Origin: CAYUHK01 sp964475165
Lineage (GTDB): Bacteria > Verrucomicrobiota > Kiritimatiellia > JAAZAB01
DNA length: 64,000 nt
Reading direction: 5' to 3'
NCBI GenBank assembly: GCA_964475165.1
Contig: CAYYVN010000007.1
Span: 44,974-108,973, forward strand
Below are positions 1 to 9,519 of this stretch, piece after piece. The stretch's first letter is position 1. Every line of letters begins with the position of its first letter. Both the position numbers and the translations under genes were made by a program. Below the pieces are notes generated by a model. That model saw nothing but the letters and a program-made list of their open reading frames with translations. It did not search any database and was not told where the DNA came from.

Positions 1-2
1 CC

Positions 3-578
3 TTGCGCCGCCGGGAGGCCGTCCAGCCGGAAATAGATTTCTGCCGCGAACGCCAACCATTGACCAGCCTGATCACCGACCTGCTCGCGTCGGGCCAGAT
101 GCCGGAGCGCGTCACCCATAATGATACCAAGCTCAATAATGTGATGATCGATGCCCGCACCGGCCGGGGCCTATGCGTGATCGATCTGGATACCGTTATG
201 TCCGGCTGCGCCCTCTATGACTTCGGCGATATGGTGCGCACCATGCCGCGCACCGCCGCCGAAGATGAACCGGATCTGGATAAAGTGAGCCTGGATCTCA
301 GTTTTTTTGAGGCTCTGACGCGCGGCTATCTCGAAGCTACCCACGCTTTCCTCCAGCCCGTCGAACGCGAACACCTGGTGGCCGCCGGCCGCTTGATAAC
401 CCTGACCATCGGCATCCGTTTCCTCACCGATTACCTGCGCGGCGATGTTTATTTCAAAACGCACCGGCCCCATCATAATCTGGACCGCGCCCGGGTGCAG
501 TTCAAGATGGTTCAGAGCATGGAACAACAAAATACCGCCATGCAAGCCATCGTGCGCCGCTATGCCCAGCCGCAATAA
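3..578 (+). CDS. Partial APH-fold sugar kinase, NahK-like (5' end missing)
   Basis: This is the C-terminal 191 residues of a phosphotransferase of the aminoglycoside-phosphotransferase/choline-kinase fold; the reading frame is open to the window edge, so the N-terminal lobe lies outside. The catalytic loop THNDTKLNNVM and the following metal-binding segment VIDLDTVM are intact. The C-terminal pattern, with a QFKMVQSMEQQ stretch near the end, resembles N-acetylhexosamine 1-kinase (NahK), which phosphorylates GlcNAc or GalNAc at C1. Family membership is clear; the hexosamine substrate is inferred. A role feeding amino-sugar phosphate metabolism would suit glmM about 5 kb downstream, but they are not in one transcription unit. 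Confidence 0.7.
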   Translation: MRRREAVQPEIDFCRERQPLTSLITDLLASGQMPERVTHNDTKLNNVMIDARTGRGLCVIDLDTVMSGCALYDFGDMVRTMPRTAAEDEPDLDKVSLDLSFFEALTRGYLEATHAFLQPVEREHLVAAGRLITLTIGIRFLTDYLRGDVYFKTHRPHHNLDRARVQFKMVQSMEQQNTAMQAIVRRYAQPQ

Positions 579-714
579 ACCCGCCGGCCACGCCAGCGCG
601 CCCCGGATCTTGTTTGCCAAGCGCCAGCTCCCGCTCTATAATCGCAGCCAAAAGCGGTCTGGTTCGGCCATCCCTGCGCTCCTTAACGCCACTCTGACCG
701 CCGGAGCTTATTTT

Positions 715-3700
715 ATGCACCCGGAAACAATCGCACAATGGGATCGCCTCCTGAACGAAATTCTCTGCCGGGAACTTGCGAAGTGGCTCGAACCCAAACT
801 GCTGCAGATCCATGGTCAAAGCGCCTGGTGGTCGCAAGGCGTCCTGCGCATGCTGAGCCAGGCCCAACAAGCCCGGATGCCCGGCAGCGCCCGAGGCGCT
901 TTACACGAACTGGATCTGGAAAGCCTGCTGCAGGTCACTGCCAGGAACTTCAAAAAAATGGCAGAGCAATGCGGCGTCCCCCAAGATTTAAAAATACCCC
1001 TGGCCAAAGCACGCTTAGCCCAGCATGCCTTCGCCCGGCGGAAAGGCGCCCCCAGAGCAGCTCCCGAGGAGCAGCTGCGCCAGGCCCTGAACATACAAGC
1101 CCTGCTCCGCCTGATGCAGGCCGCCCAGAGCGCCCTCAACGCCGCCGATAAGCTCATCCAAGATATCGGGCGAGCCCGAATCGCCCCGGAAAAGCAAGCT
1201 GCCGCTCAGCTTGCGCAGCCGCCGCCTGAGCCGGTCGGGCCCGCACAGGCTCTCAGCGCCCCAAAGCCGGCCAGCCAGCCGGCTGACTGGATTACGCCCA
1301 CTGAAACGACGCTGGAGCCAGCGAGGGCGGATGCGCTGCCCGATGGATTACAGGCCGGGCTGCTGGCAGAATTACATGCCTGCCGCCAAACCGAGCCGGG
1401 CACATGGATCATGGAGCTGAGGCTGGCCCAAGAACAGGAACCCCGCCGGCTACCCATTCCGGCATACTTCTCGGCCAGCGCTCAAGCCGCCGCCGATATC
1501 ATGGCGGCCGTGGCCGACCGCGCGGAACCGCCACCCATCTATATCAAGCTAATCAATATCGGCTGCCAGGCTGGGCAGTTAGCCTTCCCGGCCGATCCGC
1601 ACTCTCAGGGCTCTCGCTACCCGCTCCTTGTGGTGCAGCCATTTTATCTGATCAATGTTACGGCCCTGACGCATTTTGATTTCTGCCCGCGCAACTATCT
1701 CCTGGAACGCTACTCCTTTAAAGAATCCAACGCGGGCATGCTGCGCGGGGTCCTGCTGCATAATATCTTCGCTTGTATGCTTCGTCAGCCTGGCGATCAA
1801 AACGCCTGGCGGCGCCAGTGCCATCTGGAGTTGGATCAACAACTACCCGATTTAACCATGCAGCAGATCAAGCCGCGCGAGCTCTACACTGCTGCCCGCG
1901 GACACTTGAATGCCTTAACGCAAATCGATCAGATGCTCGCGCCACGCACATACGCGCAAATCTTCAGCGAACGCTATATGCTCAACCCCGATCTGGGTCT
2001 GCAGGGTAAAATTGATGCCCTGGTGCAAAAACAAAATGGTCACTGGCAAGCGCTCGAGCTCAAGACCGGCAAGTCCTGGGGCCACAAAGCCAATAGCGGC
2101 CATGCCTTTCAAGTGAGCGCCTATCACTTGATGCTGTGGCATGCGGGCCTCGAGCCGCTGGACCCACCCGCCGTGCTCTATACCGGCAATCAAGCCGCCC
2201 GAATGCACAATCAGGAAAAGCTGCTGCCCAGCCATAGCATGCAAAAGCTGGTCCCCTTCGATGCCGCCACGGCCATCAATCTGCTGAATATACGCAATGA
2301 GTTGGTGCGCATCGACTATGCCGGCCGGCTGGCCTTTAACGCGAATCCGCGCAAATGCCAGGGTTGTGGCAAGCATACAAAATCCAAGCAGGTGCAATGC
2401 GTTACCTTGCATAAACTGGGCTTGGATGGCGGAACGCCCCCGGCCAAGGAACTCCAACAGCTGGTCAAGACCGTGCGGGTCAGCGCTCAGATACGCCAAG
2501 GCTTCCAAGCCATGCATCAGGCCTTGCTGCAGGAGTTGCAGGCCATACGCACCACCCAGGGGCAAGCCATGCAGGAGAGCAGCGCTCAGCGGATCGCCGC
2601 GGGCATCTGTTTGAAAGTGCAACCAGATTCCAGCCCGCCCTCCAATGGTTGCCTCAGGCTCAAACTAGAAAATAATCGCTCGGAATTCCGCGAGGGAGAA
2701 CCTTGCCTGCTCAGCGATGCTGAGGGGCCGGTCAAGGGCAATTGTGTGGGCGGCTTTATCCGCGCCATCAGCGCCACCCACGCCGAGATCTCTCTGCCAG
2801 CCGGGGTCCAAGCCCTGTGGTTTACGCCCCTCTATCTCGACCGCCATTTAGCCGACGCCACTTTCGAGAAGAACTTCGCCGGCGCCTATGCGCTTTGGAT
2901 AGCACCCAGCGCCGATACCGAAGGCCAGAAGGAAGATACCTTGCAGCCGATCCGGCAGTTCCTCAGCGGCCGCGCCGCCTTCCGCCCCAACCTCTCAGCG
3001 CCCACCATAGACCTGGCCGGCATCAATCCCCGGCCTTTAGCCGCGCAACGCAAGGCGCTGGGCCTGGCGCTGGGCTTGCAAGATATATTGCTGGTCCAAG
3101 GCCCGCCGGGTACCGGCAAGACCTATACCCTGGCTTTGATGGTTAAAGCCCTGGCGCAGCAAGGCCGCAAGATAGCCATTGCCACCTATACGCATCGGGC
3201 GGCGGATGAAGTGATCAATAAACTGAGCCGGCTGGCGCCGGAGCTGGAGCTGCGCAAGCTGGGCCGCCCTGAGTCTATGGCCGCCCAACACGCTGATAAA
3301 TGCTTAACTAACATACTGCGCCGGCCGCAACCCATCCAGCCCCTGGAACATACCGAGGGCATGCTCGCTGATCTGGAGACCCGCCAACGGGAGTTGGAAA
3401 ATCTCCTGCGCGCCCCGGCGGTTTATATCGGAACAACCCATGCCTGGTTCGATAACACCCTGCAGCAGTTGCCCCTGATGCTGTCGACCAATCAAGCGCC
3501 GTATTTTGATGTGGTGGTGGTGGATGAAGCCAACCAGATCATCACCCCCAACCTCGCCGGCGTGCTCCGTTTGGCAAAACGCTGGGTGCTCGTGGGCGAT
3601 CATCGGCAGCTGTCTCCCATTGTTTCCGGCGATAGCACCCAGCAGCTGAGGCTGACTCTCTTTCAGGCCCTGGCCGAGCAGCCCCAGCCCGGCTTGATCG

Positions 3701-4350
3701 TGCAGCTGGATGAGCAGCATCGGATGCCACCGGTTTTAGCCGATTATATCAGCCAGACCTTCTATGCCGGCCGGCTCCGGACAGCCGCATCTCTCAGCCA
3801 GCGCGCGCCGCTCCCCGCTCATACCCAGCCTCTGCTTTCCACGGCGCACGCTATTGCTCTGATCGATATCGCCTCCACCATGGCAAGCAATCATTCCAAG
3901 CGCTTCCCGGCTGAGGCGCATTGGATCGTGCAGACCATCCAAGAGCTGCAGCGCGATAACTGGCCACTCTGCGCGCCCAACGGCAAACCCACCCTGGGGG
4001 TCATCGCCCCCTATCGAGCCCAGGTTGCCCTTTTAAGACGGCTCCTGGAAAGGGCCTGCGCCGGCATCGTCGGCCCTGGGTTCTGGCATGATGTCGTCGA
4101 TACCGTGGACCGTTTTCAGGGTGATGAGCGCGATATCATCCTCTTCTCGCTCTGCTTATGGCCGGGAGCCGATAGCGTGGGACGGATTTATGAGGATGAA
4201 CGCCGGATCAATGTCGCGCTTTCGCGCGCTAAAAGAAAACTCTGGGTCGTGGGTTCTCTGGCCGCCATGGAGCGCATTCCCGCCCTGCAGGCTTTGGGGC
4301 GGCATGTGCGCGCGCACCCTCGGGAAGGCCTGCTATTGGAAGCGGAATGA
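715..4350 (+). CDS. Dna2-like fused Cas4-type nuclease and superfamily 1 helicase
   Basis: A 1211-residue protein that joins a RecB/Cas4-type PD-(D/E)xK nuclease to an SF1 helicase, as eukaryotic Dna2 does. The nuclease half carries Asp434 in GKIDAL and Glu448-x-Lys450 in ELKTGK. Cys324 pairs with Cys548-x2-Cys551-x10-Cys562, the spacing expected for the iron-sulfur staple of Cas4, AddB and Dna2 nucleases. The helicase half has Walker A GPPGTGKT (796-803), Walker B DEAN (937-940), and the C-terminal motifs VDRFQGDERD and NVALSRAKR. The open frame begins at 445, but ATG 715 is preceded at good spacing by GGAG, and the frame upstream overlaps the preceding gene. Probable role: end processing or repair of flapped DNA. 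It is not next to any Cas gene. Family assignment is strong; the cellular role is inferred. Confidence 0.85.
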   Translation: MHPETIAQWDRLLNEILCRELAKWLEPKLLQIHGQSAWWSQGVLRMLSQAQQARMPGSARGALHELDLESLLQVTARNFKKMAEQCGVPQDLKIPLAKARLAQHAFARRKGAPRAAPEEQLRQALNIQALLRLMQAAQSALNAADKLIQDIGRARIAPEKQAAAQLAQPPPEPVGPAQALSAPKPASQPADWITPTETTLEPARADALPDGLQAGLLAELHACRQTEPGTWIMELRLAQEQEPRRLPIPAYFSASAQAAADIMAAVADRAEPPPIYIKLINIGCQAGQLAFPADPHSQGSRYPLLVVQPFYLINVTALTHFDFCPRNYLLERYSFKESNAGMLRGVLLHNIFACMLRQPGDQNAWRRQCHLELDQQLPDLTMQQIKPRELYTAARGHLNALTQIDQMLAPRTYAQIFSERYMLNPDLGLQGKIDALVQKQNGHWQALELKTGKSWGHKANSGHAFQVSAYHLMLWHAGLEPLDPPAVLYTGNQAARMHNQEKLLPSHSMQKLVPFDAATAINLLNIRNELVRIDYAGRLAFNANPRKCQGCGKHTKSKQVQCVTLHKLGLDGGTPPAKELQQLVKTVRVSAQIRQGFQAMHQALLQELQAIRTTQGQAMQESSAQRIAAGICLKVQPDSSPPSNGCLRLKLENNRSEFREGEPCLLSDAEGPVKGNCVGGFIRAISATHAEISLPAGVQALWFTPLYLDRHLADATFEKNFAGAYALWIAPSADTEGQKEDTLQPIRQFLSGRAAFRPNLSAPTIDLAGINPRPLAAQRKALGLALGLQDILLVQGPPGTGKTYTLALMVKALAQQGRKIAIATYTHRAADEVINKLSRLAPELELRKLGRPESMAAQHADKCLTNILRRPQPIQPLEHTEGMLADLETRQRELENLLRAPAVYIGTTHAWFDNTLQQLPLMLSTNQAPYFDVVVVDEANQIITPNLAGVLRLAKRWVLVGDHRQLSPIVSGDSTQQLRLTLFQALAEQPQPGLIVQLDEQHRMPPVLADYISQTFYAGRLRTAASLSQRAPLPAHTQPLLSTAHAIALIDIASTMASNHSKRFPAEAHWIVQTIQELQRDNWPLCAPNGKPTLGVIAPYRAQVALLRRLLERACAGIVGPGFWHDVVDTVDRFQGDERDIILFSLCLWPGADSVGRIYEDERRINVALSRAKRKLWVVGSLAAMERIPALQALGRHVRAHPREGLLLEAE

Positions 4351-4420
4351 ACCGGCATTCCACGCTTGCTTTCGGCCCTGCGATGCTCGATACTTTTGGG
4401 AATCATAGGTGAAAAACTCC

Positions 4421-5656
4421 ATGCTCGCAGACAACAATTCCTTAGTGCATACCCTGCTGCAACAAGGCGTGCAAATGCCTAATCCGGCATCGGTGACCAT
4501 CGATCCGGCGCTCGATCCTGAACGGATTGCGGCTGGTGCCCTGATCCATGGCGGCTGCCGGATTATGGGCGAGCGCACTTCCATCGGCCCGGGCTGTATC
4601 CTGGGCAGGGAAGCGCCGGTCACCCTGGACAACTGTCAGCTGGGGGCGCGGGTGAACCTGGCCGGAGGCTATTTTTCGGAAGCCACCTTTCTCAACCGCG
4701 CCAGCCTGGGCAGTGGCGCGCATGTGCGCGCGGGCACGCTCTGCGAGGAGGAATCATCCACCGCCCATGCCGTGGGCCTCAAGCAGACGATCCTTTTTCC
4801 CCATGTTGCCCTGGGCAGCCTGATCAATTTCTGCGATGTCCTGGTGGCCGGCGGCACCAGCCGCCAAAACCATAGCGAGATCGGCTCGGCCTATGTGCAT
4901 TTCAATTACACACCACACCAGGATAAAGCCACCGCCTCGCTGCTGGGCGATGTGCCCCATGGTGTGATGCTGGATCAGCCACCGATCTTTCTGGGCGGCC
5001 AGGGCGGTTTGGTGGGGCCGGCCCAAGTGGCCTTTGGCGCCATCGTGGCGGCCGGCACGATCGTGCGCCAGGATATCTCCCAGGCCGGATTATTCTCTCC
5101 GCCGCCCAAGCCCCAGCCCCCGCCGCTGCCCTATCAACCCGGGGTGTATCATGCCATCAACCGGATCATCAGTAATAACCTCGCTTATATCGGCAACCTC
5201 TACGCCCTGCGCGCCTGGTATCAGCAGGTGCGCGCCCTTTTCCTTAATGGCGATAGTTTTCAAAGCGCCTGCCTCCAGGGCGCCCTGGAACGCCTCGCCA
5301 GCATTCTGCAGGAGCGCCAGCAACGCCTGCAGCAATTCGCCGAGAAAATACCCCAGTCTCTCAAACTGGTCCAAGCCACCGCTGACGCCAGCAAGCTCAA
5401 CGCGCAGCCCTTCATCCAACAACAAAAACTCATCGAACGCTGGCCGTTGATCAAAGAACAATTGGCGCAACTGCCGGAAACCGCCGGGCACATCGCCCAA
5501 CGCGATCAATTGCTGGCGGCCCTGGCCAAGATTCCCGCAAACACCGATTACCTGAATGCCATCAAAAGCCTGGAGCCGGCGGCGCGCGCGGCTGGCACCA
5601 GCTGGTTACAATCGATCGTGGAGGCCGCCACTGGCCTGTGGAACAAGGTGCTCTAA
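4421..5656 (+). CDS. Left-handed beta-helix protein, GlmU C-terminal-like acyltransferase fold
   Basis: A 411-residue protein whose first half (about residues 25-215) is a hexapeptide-repeat left-handed beta helix like the acetyltransferase half of GlmU; no nucleotidyltransferase domain precedes it. The second half (about 235-411) is predicted mostly helical, rich in Gln, Ala and Leu, and I do not recognise it. It lies 17 bases before glmM, so glucosamine-1-phosphate acetylation or UDP-sugar synthesis is plausible but inferred. ATG 4421 is chosen because AGGTGA lies eight bases upstream; a GTG at 4409 is the alternative. The residues GGTSRQNHSEIG and HFNYTP are the most distinctive and could hold the active site. 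Confidence 0.6.
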   Translation: MLADNNSLVHTLLQQGVQMPNPASVTIDPALDPERIAAGALIHGGCRIMGERTSIGPGCILGREAPVTLDNCQLGARVNLAGGYFSEATFLNRASLGSGAHVRAGTLCEEESSTAHAVGLKQTILFPHVALGSLINFCDVLVAGGTSRQNHSEIGSAYVHFNYTPHQDKATASLLGDVPHGVMLDQPPIFLGGQGGLVGPAQVAFGAIVAAGTIVRQDISQAGLFSPPPKPQPPPLPYQPGVYHAINRIISNNLAYIGNLYALRAWYQQVRALFLNGDSFQSACLQGALERLASILQERQQRLQQFAEKIPQSLKLVQATADASKLNAQPFIQQQKLIERWPLIKEQLAQLPETAGHIAQRDQLLAALAKIPANTDYLNAIKSLEPAARAAGTSWLQSIVEAATGLWNKVL

Positions 5657-5673
5657 ACGGGAGTAAGCAGCGC

Positions 5674-7023
5674 ATGGCAAAATTATTTGGCACCGACGGC
5701 GTACGCGGCATCGCCAATGTGGCCCCCATGACAGCTGAAATGGCGCTGGCGATCGGGCGCGCCGTGGCCCATATCAGCAAGCAGCATAATCATCGGCGGC
5801 GGATCGTGATCGGCAAGGATACGCGGCTCAGCGGATATATGATCGAAACAGCCCTGACCGCCGGCATCTGTTCCATGGGCGTAGATGTGTTGCTGGTCGG
5901 CCCGATGCCCACCCCCGGGATCGCCTTCATCACGCGCAGCATGCGCGCCGATGCTGGCATGGTCATCTCCGCCTCTCATAACCCCTACCAGGATAACGGC
6001 ATCAAGATCTTCTCCCGGGATGGCTTCAAGATTCATGATGAAATCGAAGCCGAGATCGAACGCCTGGTCACCACCCATAAAATCAAGGGTATCCGCCCCG
6101 CCGCCTCCGAAATCGGCAAAGCCGCCCGCATCGAGGATGCCATCGGGCGCTACATCATTTTCTGCAAAAATACCTTTCCCGATGACAGCACTCTGGAAGG
6201 CCTGAAAATCGTGCTGGATTGCGCCAACGGCGCCACCTACAAGGTTGCTCCGATCATCTTCAGCGAGCTGGGCGCCGAGATCACCCCCATTCATGATCAG
6301 CCCAATGGCATGAATATCAACGATAATTGCGGCGCCCTCTACCCCACTGATCTGATCGGTAAGGTGCTCGAGACCAAAGCCGATCTGGGCCTGGCCTTCG
6401 ATGGCGATGGCGATCGCTTGATCGCCGTTGATGAACAGGGCAACCTGCTGACCGGTGATCATATCATCGCCATCTGCGCCAAAGCCATGCAGGCGCGCGG
6501 TCAGTTATTGAACAACCTGGTCGTCGCCACGGCCATGAGCAACTATGGCTTCCATGAGACGATGCGCAAGCTCGGCATTCAGGTATGCGAGGCGGAGGTG
6601 GGCGACCGCTACGTATTGCAAATGATGCATGCCCAAGGCGCCGTGCTGGGCGGCGAGGATTCCGGTCATATCATCTTTCGTAATCTGCACACCACCGGCG
6701 ACGGCATCATCTCGGCCCTGCAACTCTTGGCCATCCTGCAGGGATCCGGCCAGAAACTTTCCGAGCTGGCCAGCATCATCCGCCGGGCGCCACAAGTGCT
6801 GATCAATGTCGCCGTCGCCGCCAAGCCATCCCTGACGGAGCTGGCGCCCCTGCAAGAGGCCATCCGCAAAGCCGAAGCGGAATTGGCGGAATGCGGACGG
6901 GTGCTGGTGCGCTATTCGGGCACGCAAGCGATCTGTCGCGTGATGGTCGAAAGCCCCACCGCGGAACTGACCCAGCGGCTGGCCGCTGAATTGGCCGCCA
7001 TCGTCAAGCAACAGCTCGCCTGA
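5674..7023 (+). CDS. glmM: Phosphoglucosamine mutase
   Basis: GlmM interconverts glucosamine-6-phosphate and glucosamine-1-phosphate on the way to UDP-GlcNAc, peptidoglycan and lipopolysaccharide. The 449-residue protein has the typical start KLFGTDGVRG, the phosphoserine loop ISASHNPYQDNG with Ser101, the magnesium loop DGDGDR (Asp243, 245, 247), the sugar-binding GGEDSGH, and the C-terminal phosphate-binding RYSGTQ. Length is standard. ATG 5674 follows a GGGAG and lies 17 bases after the beta-helix gene, so the two are probably co-transcribed. The gene ends 28 bases from a convergent ROK-like gene. Confidence 0.97.
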   Translation: MAKLFGTDGVRGIANVAPMTAEMALAIGRAVAHISKQHNHRRRIVIGKDTRLSGYMIETALTAGICSMGVDVLLVGPMPTPGIAFITRSMRADAGMVISASHNPYQDNGIKIFSRDGFKIHDEIEAEIERLVTTHKIKGIRPAASEIGKAARIEDAIGRYIIFCKNTFPDDSTLEGLKIVLDCANGATYKVAPIIFSELGAEITPIHDQPNGMNINDNCGALYPTDLIGKVLETKADLGLAFDGDGDRLIAVDEQGNLLTGDHIIAICAKAMQARGQLLNNLVVATAMSNYGFHETMRKLGIQVCEAEVGDRYVLQMMHAQGAVLGGEDSGHIIFRNLHTTGDGIISALQLLAILQGSGQKLSELASIIRRAPQVLINVAVAAKPSLTELAPLQEAIRKAEAELAECGRVLVRYSGTQAICRVMVESPTAELTQRLAAELAAIVKQQLA

Positions 7024-7051
7024 CCCGGGCCAGCCGTAAAGGCCGATTTTT

Positions 7052-8455
7052 TCAACGCGAGATTTCCGGCAGACTGGCCGCGGCGATGGATTGCCCCACA
7101 CGCCGACTGGCCTCATCCGGCACAGCCAGCTTAAGCTTTTGAGCCAACTCAGGAAATTCACGCTGCAAGACGGCCTGCGCCTGGGCGATGATCGTATCCC
7201 CGCCCTTGCCAGACATCACCCGCCCCAGTAAGAGCAGATGGTCCATAGCATAAAACTCGACATAATGCGCCACCGCATAGCCCAGATAAATACCGATGGT
7301 TTCAAAGATCGCCTGGGCGCGCCGGTCGCCGGCGGCCATCAGCTCCTGCACATCCTTCAAGCGCTCCGCCAGCGTTTTGCCTTCACCCAGCTTGAGCCCC
7401 GCCTTGGGCGCCAAGCGATTCACGGCCATCTGCGAAAAATAACTGGCGCCCACGCCACGATCTCCCGACCATTCATCCTGGGCCGCCTGGACCTGATAAT
7501 CCACCGGCGCGAAAGCCAGCTCATCGAGCCAGCCCATCACATTGCCCCCGCCATCCACATAACCGCCGGCGAGGCTGGACCCCATGGCAATCCCCAGGAT
7601 ACGATTGACGCCCAACGACATCGAGCCGGCCAGGGCCGTCACTTCACCATCATTGATCACTTCAAAGGGGATATTGTTCCAGGCCTGCTGCAGTTCCTTG
7701 AATAAGCCGCGCACACGCTTATCAAAAAGATCCCGGGATACGCCCCGAAAGAGCGAAGCCACCCGTACGCTGTTGTTCACATAAATACCCGCCGCCGAAC
7801 CGCCAATGGCATCCACCCGCGGTAAATGCGCCGCCGCCTTTTTCAAGGCGGCCATGATCTCATCGTAATGATATTGAGGATCGGCCTGCTCGCGCGGATG
7901 CCAGACCACTTCCTCGCTGAAGACGGCCTGGCCATCCTGCACCGCCGAAACCTTGCGATCGCTGGCCCCCAGGTCAAAGCCGATCCGGCAACCATCCAAA
8001 TGCCGCCCCAACGCTTTCACCAATAAGCGCTCCGCGGGCACTTGATCATAAGCGCAGACTTCCACCTGGAAAGGCCTGCCATAAACCTCGCTCATCAACT
8101 TAACATCAAAAGCGCGCGCGCCATCCGCCGCATAGACGCTCCGGATATGCTCGCCAACCGCGGATGGCCCGCCGATCACCAGGCGCCAGCCGCCTCTTTG
8201 CCACAGCAGAAACTTGATGATCCGTTCCACAAGGGCCAGATTGGAATCGAAACGCTGATCCTGCTGATTGAAAACTGTGGTCTGAAAACGGGAGATGGCG
8301 CCATCGGCCGACTCCAGCGCAATGGCCAGCGGCGCACTCTGGCCGGAAGCTTCCACCGCCGCGCGAAACTTGCGCTGAGCCAATACTGCCGGCCGGAAAT
8401 CGGGATCCAATGGCGGCACCATTTGCGGCGCCTGCAAATACCATGCTTGGGTCAT
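7052..8455 (-). CDS. ROK/hexokinase-fold protein, probable sugar kinase
   Basis: A 467-residue ASKHA-fold protein. The phosphate-1 loop appears as GFDLGASDRKVSAV, the likely catalytic Asp lies in INDGEVTALAG, and a glycine-rich adenosine region follows (IAMGSSLAGGYVDGGG). The zinc signature CxCGxxGCxE of classical ROK kinases and repressors is absent; WSGDRGVGASYF stands near that position. The protein is also longer than usual ROK kinases (about 300 residues), with an extra N-terminal section of roughly 130 residues. There is no helix-turn-helix, so a repressor role is unlikely. ATG 8455 is preceded by AGGAAAGG, and a good promoter lies upstream. The substrate is unknown. Confidence 0.65.
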   Translation of the reverse strand: MTQAWYLQAPQMVPPLDPDFRPAVLAQRKFRAAVEASGQSAPLAIALESADGAISRFQTTVFNQQDQRFDSNLALVERIIKFLLWQRGGWRLVIGGPSAVGEHIRSVYAADGARAFDVKLMSEVYGRPFQVEVCAYDQVPAERLLVKALGRHLDGCRIGFDLGASDRKVSAVQDGQAVFSEEVVWHPREQADPQYHYDEIMAALKKAAAHLPRVDAIGGSAAGIYVNNSVRVASLFRGVSRDLFDKRVRGLFKELQQAWNNIPFEVINDGEVTALAGSMSLGVNRILGIAMGSSLAGGYVDGGGNVMGWLDELAFAPVDYQVQAAQDEWSGDRGVGASYFSQMAVNRLAPKAGLKLGEGKTLAERLKDVQELMAAGDRRAQAIFETIGIYLGYAVAHYVEFYAMDHLLLLGRVMSGKGGDTIIAQAQAVLQREFPELAQKLKLAVPDEASRRVGQSIAAASLPEISR

Positions 8456-8553
8456 TGCTCTGCCTTTCCTTTGAAGGGTCTGGGTTGCTGTTGTTCCGCG
8501 GCGGCGGAGGCGCAAAACGGTTCGAACCTCTTGCGCCCTCGACGTCCCAGCGC

Positions 8554-8583
8554 TTTATAGGCCAGCGGGCACGAAGAAGTCAA
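8554..8583 (-). promoter_or_regulatory. Sigma70-type promoter for the ROK-like gene
   Basis: On the minus strand TTGACT (8583-8578) and TATAAA (8559-8554) are separated by 18 bases. Transcription would start near 8547, giving a leader of about 90 bases before ATG 8455. Five of six bases match consensus in each box. It lies just downstream of the DUF481 gene, so the ROK-like gene probably has its own promoter. Confidence 0.5.
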
Positions 8584-8616
8584 GCTTTTTCCGGCGCCAG
8601 CGCCGCAAGGGATGCC

Positions 8617-9378
8617 CTAGAGCTTGATCCCCACTCCGCCAATCAGCTGCAGATCATTGCGCTGCTTATCTGTCGCCGGTTGATTGTTGAACTTATCCGT
8701 GAAAACCACACGCAAATTGACGCTCTCACTCAAGGCGGCCTCAGCGCCCAGCTCGCAGTTGAGGAAAAAATTATCGAAATCCTCGCAGGCCGGTAGAACT
8801 TCGATCATCTCCCACAGCTTGGCATTGGCGGGCAGCTTGATCTCATAATACTGGGCGAAACGCAGGTTAGCCGTATCTTGCGCCGGCTCATCACGCAGCA
8901 CCTGGCGCACATAAGATGCGCCCAGCTCAAGACTGAGGCTCTGGCGGGCACTCTTGCATAGATAGCGCCCTAGTCCCGGCCCCACCACCCCACGATAATC
9001 GATGTCGGCAATATGGTCATGGCGAAGCTCACCATGCAGATAGGCATAGTTGCGTTCGGAAAAAAGGCACTTATAGGCAGCCTGGGCGGCAGCATTTTGC
9101 ACGCTGGTTTCATCTGAGCTTTCCCCGTAATTACCGCCAACCTGCAGGCGTAACTCGTGCGGATCCCTCGCATATTCCGCCAGTAAACTGCTATCCAGGA
9201 TCAAGCTCTTGCTATTGCCACGCACCAGATTAATTCCCGCATTGAGGCTGATATCCCAGCTTTCCTGGGCCGCCGATTCCTCCTGAGCCAGCCCCTGGCT
9301 GGAGCCCAGACTAATCCATAACAACCCGGCAATGACAAGCTGCGCTGCGCCTAACCTACTCAGAGATCCTAATCGCAT
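8617..9378 (-). CDS. DUF481 family outer membrane beta-barrel protein
   Basis: A 253-residue exported protein. Residues 1-31 form a signal peptide (basic start, hydrophobic core AAQLVIAGLLWISLG, probable cleavage after GLA). The mature part consists of alternating amphipathic strands and ends in VGVGIKL-type sequence (GGVGIKL) expected of a terminal barrel strand. The pattern NAGINLVRGNSKS near the mature start and repeated YxxGELRHDH/LGASYVRQV strands are typical of DUF481 proteins, outer membrane proteins of unknown function in Gram-negative bacteria. AAGGAG sits seven bases before ATG 9378. Confidence 0.75.
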   Translation of the reverse strand: MRLGSLSRLGAAQLVIAGLLWISLGSSQGLAQEESAAQESWDISLNAGINLVRGNSKSLILDSSLLAEYARDPHELRLQVGGNYGESSDETSVQNAAAQAAYKCLFSERNYAYLHGELRHDHIADIDYRGVVGPGLGRYLCKSARQSLSLELGASYVRQVLRDEPAQDTANLRFAQYYEIKLPANAKLWEMIEVLPACEDFDNFFLNCELGAEAALSESVNLRVVFTDKFNNQPATDKQRNDLQLIGGVGIKL

Positions 9379-9519
9379 GGCTTACTCCTTACTGAAGTTC
9401 AACCCTCAACCCCAATTGCCCGCCAGCATAGCCGCGCCGCGCCTATATAGCAAGCGCTAGACTAGCGCCCGGAATGGAGAAAGTGCCGTGAAATACCGCA
9501 GGCAGGGCTGATCCTGATC

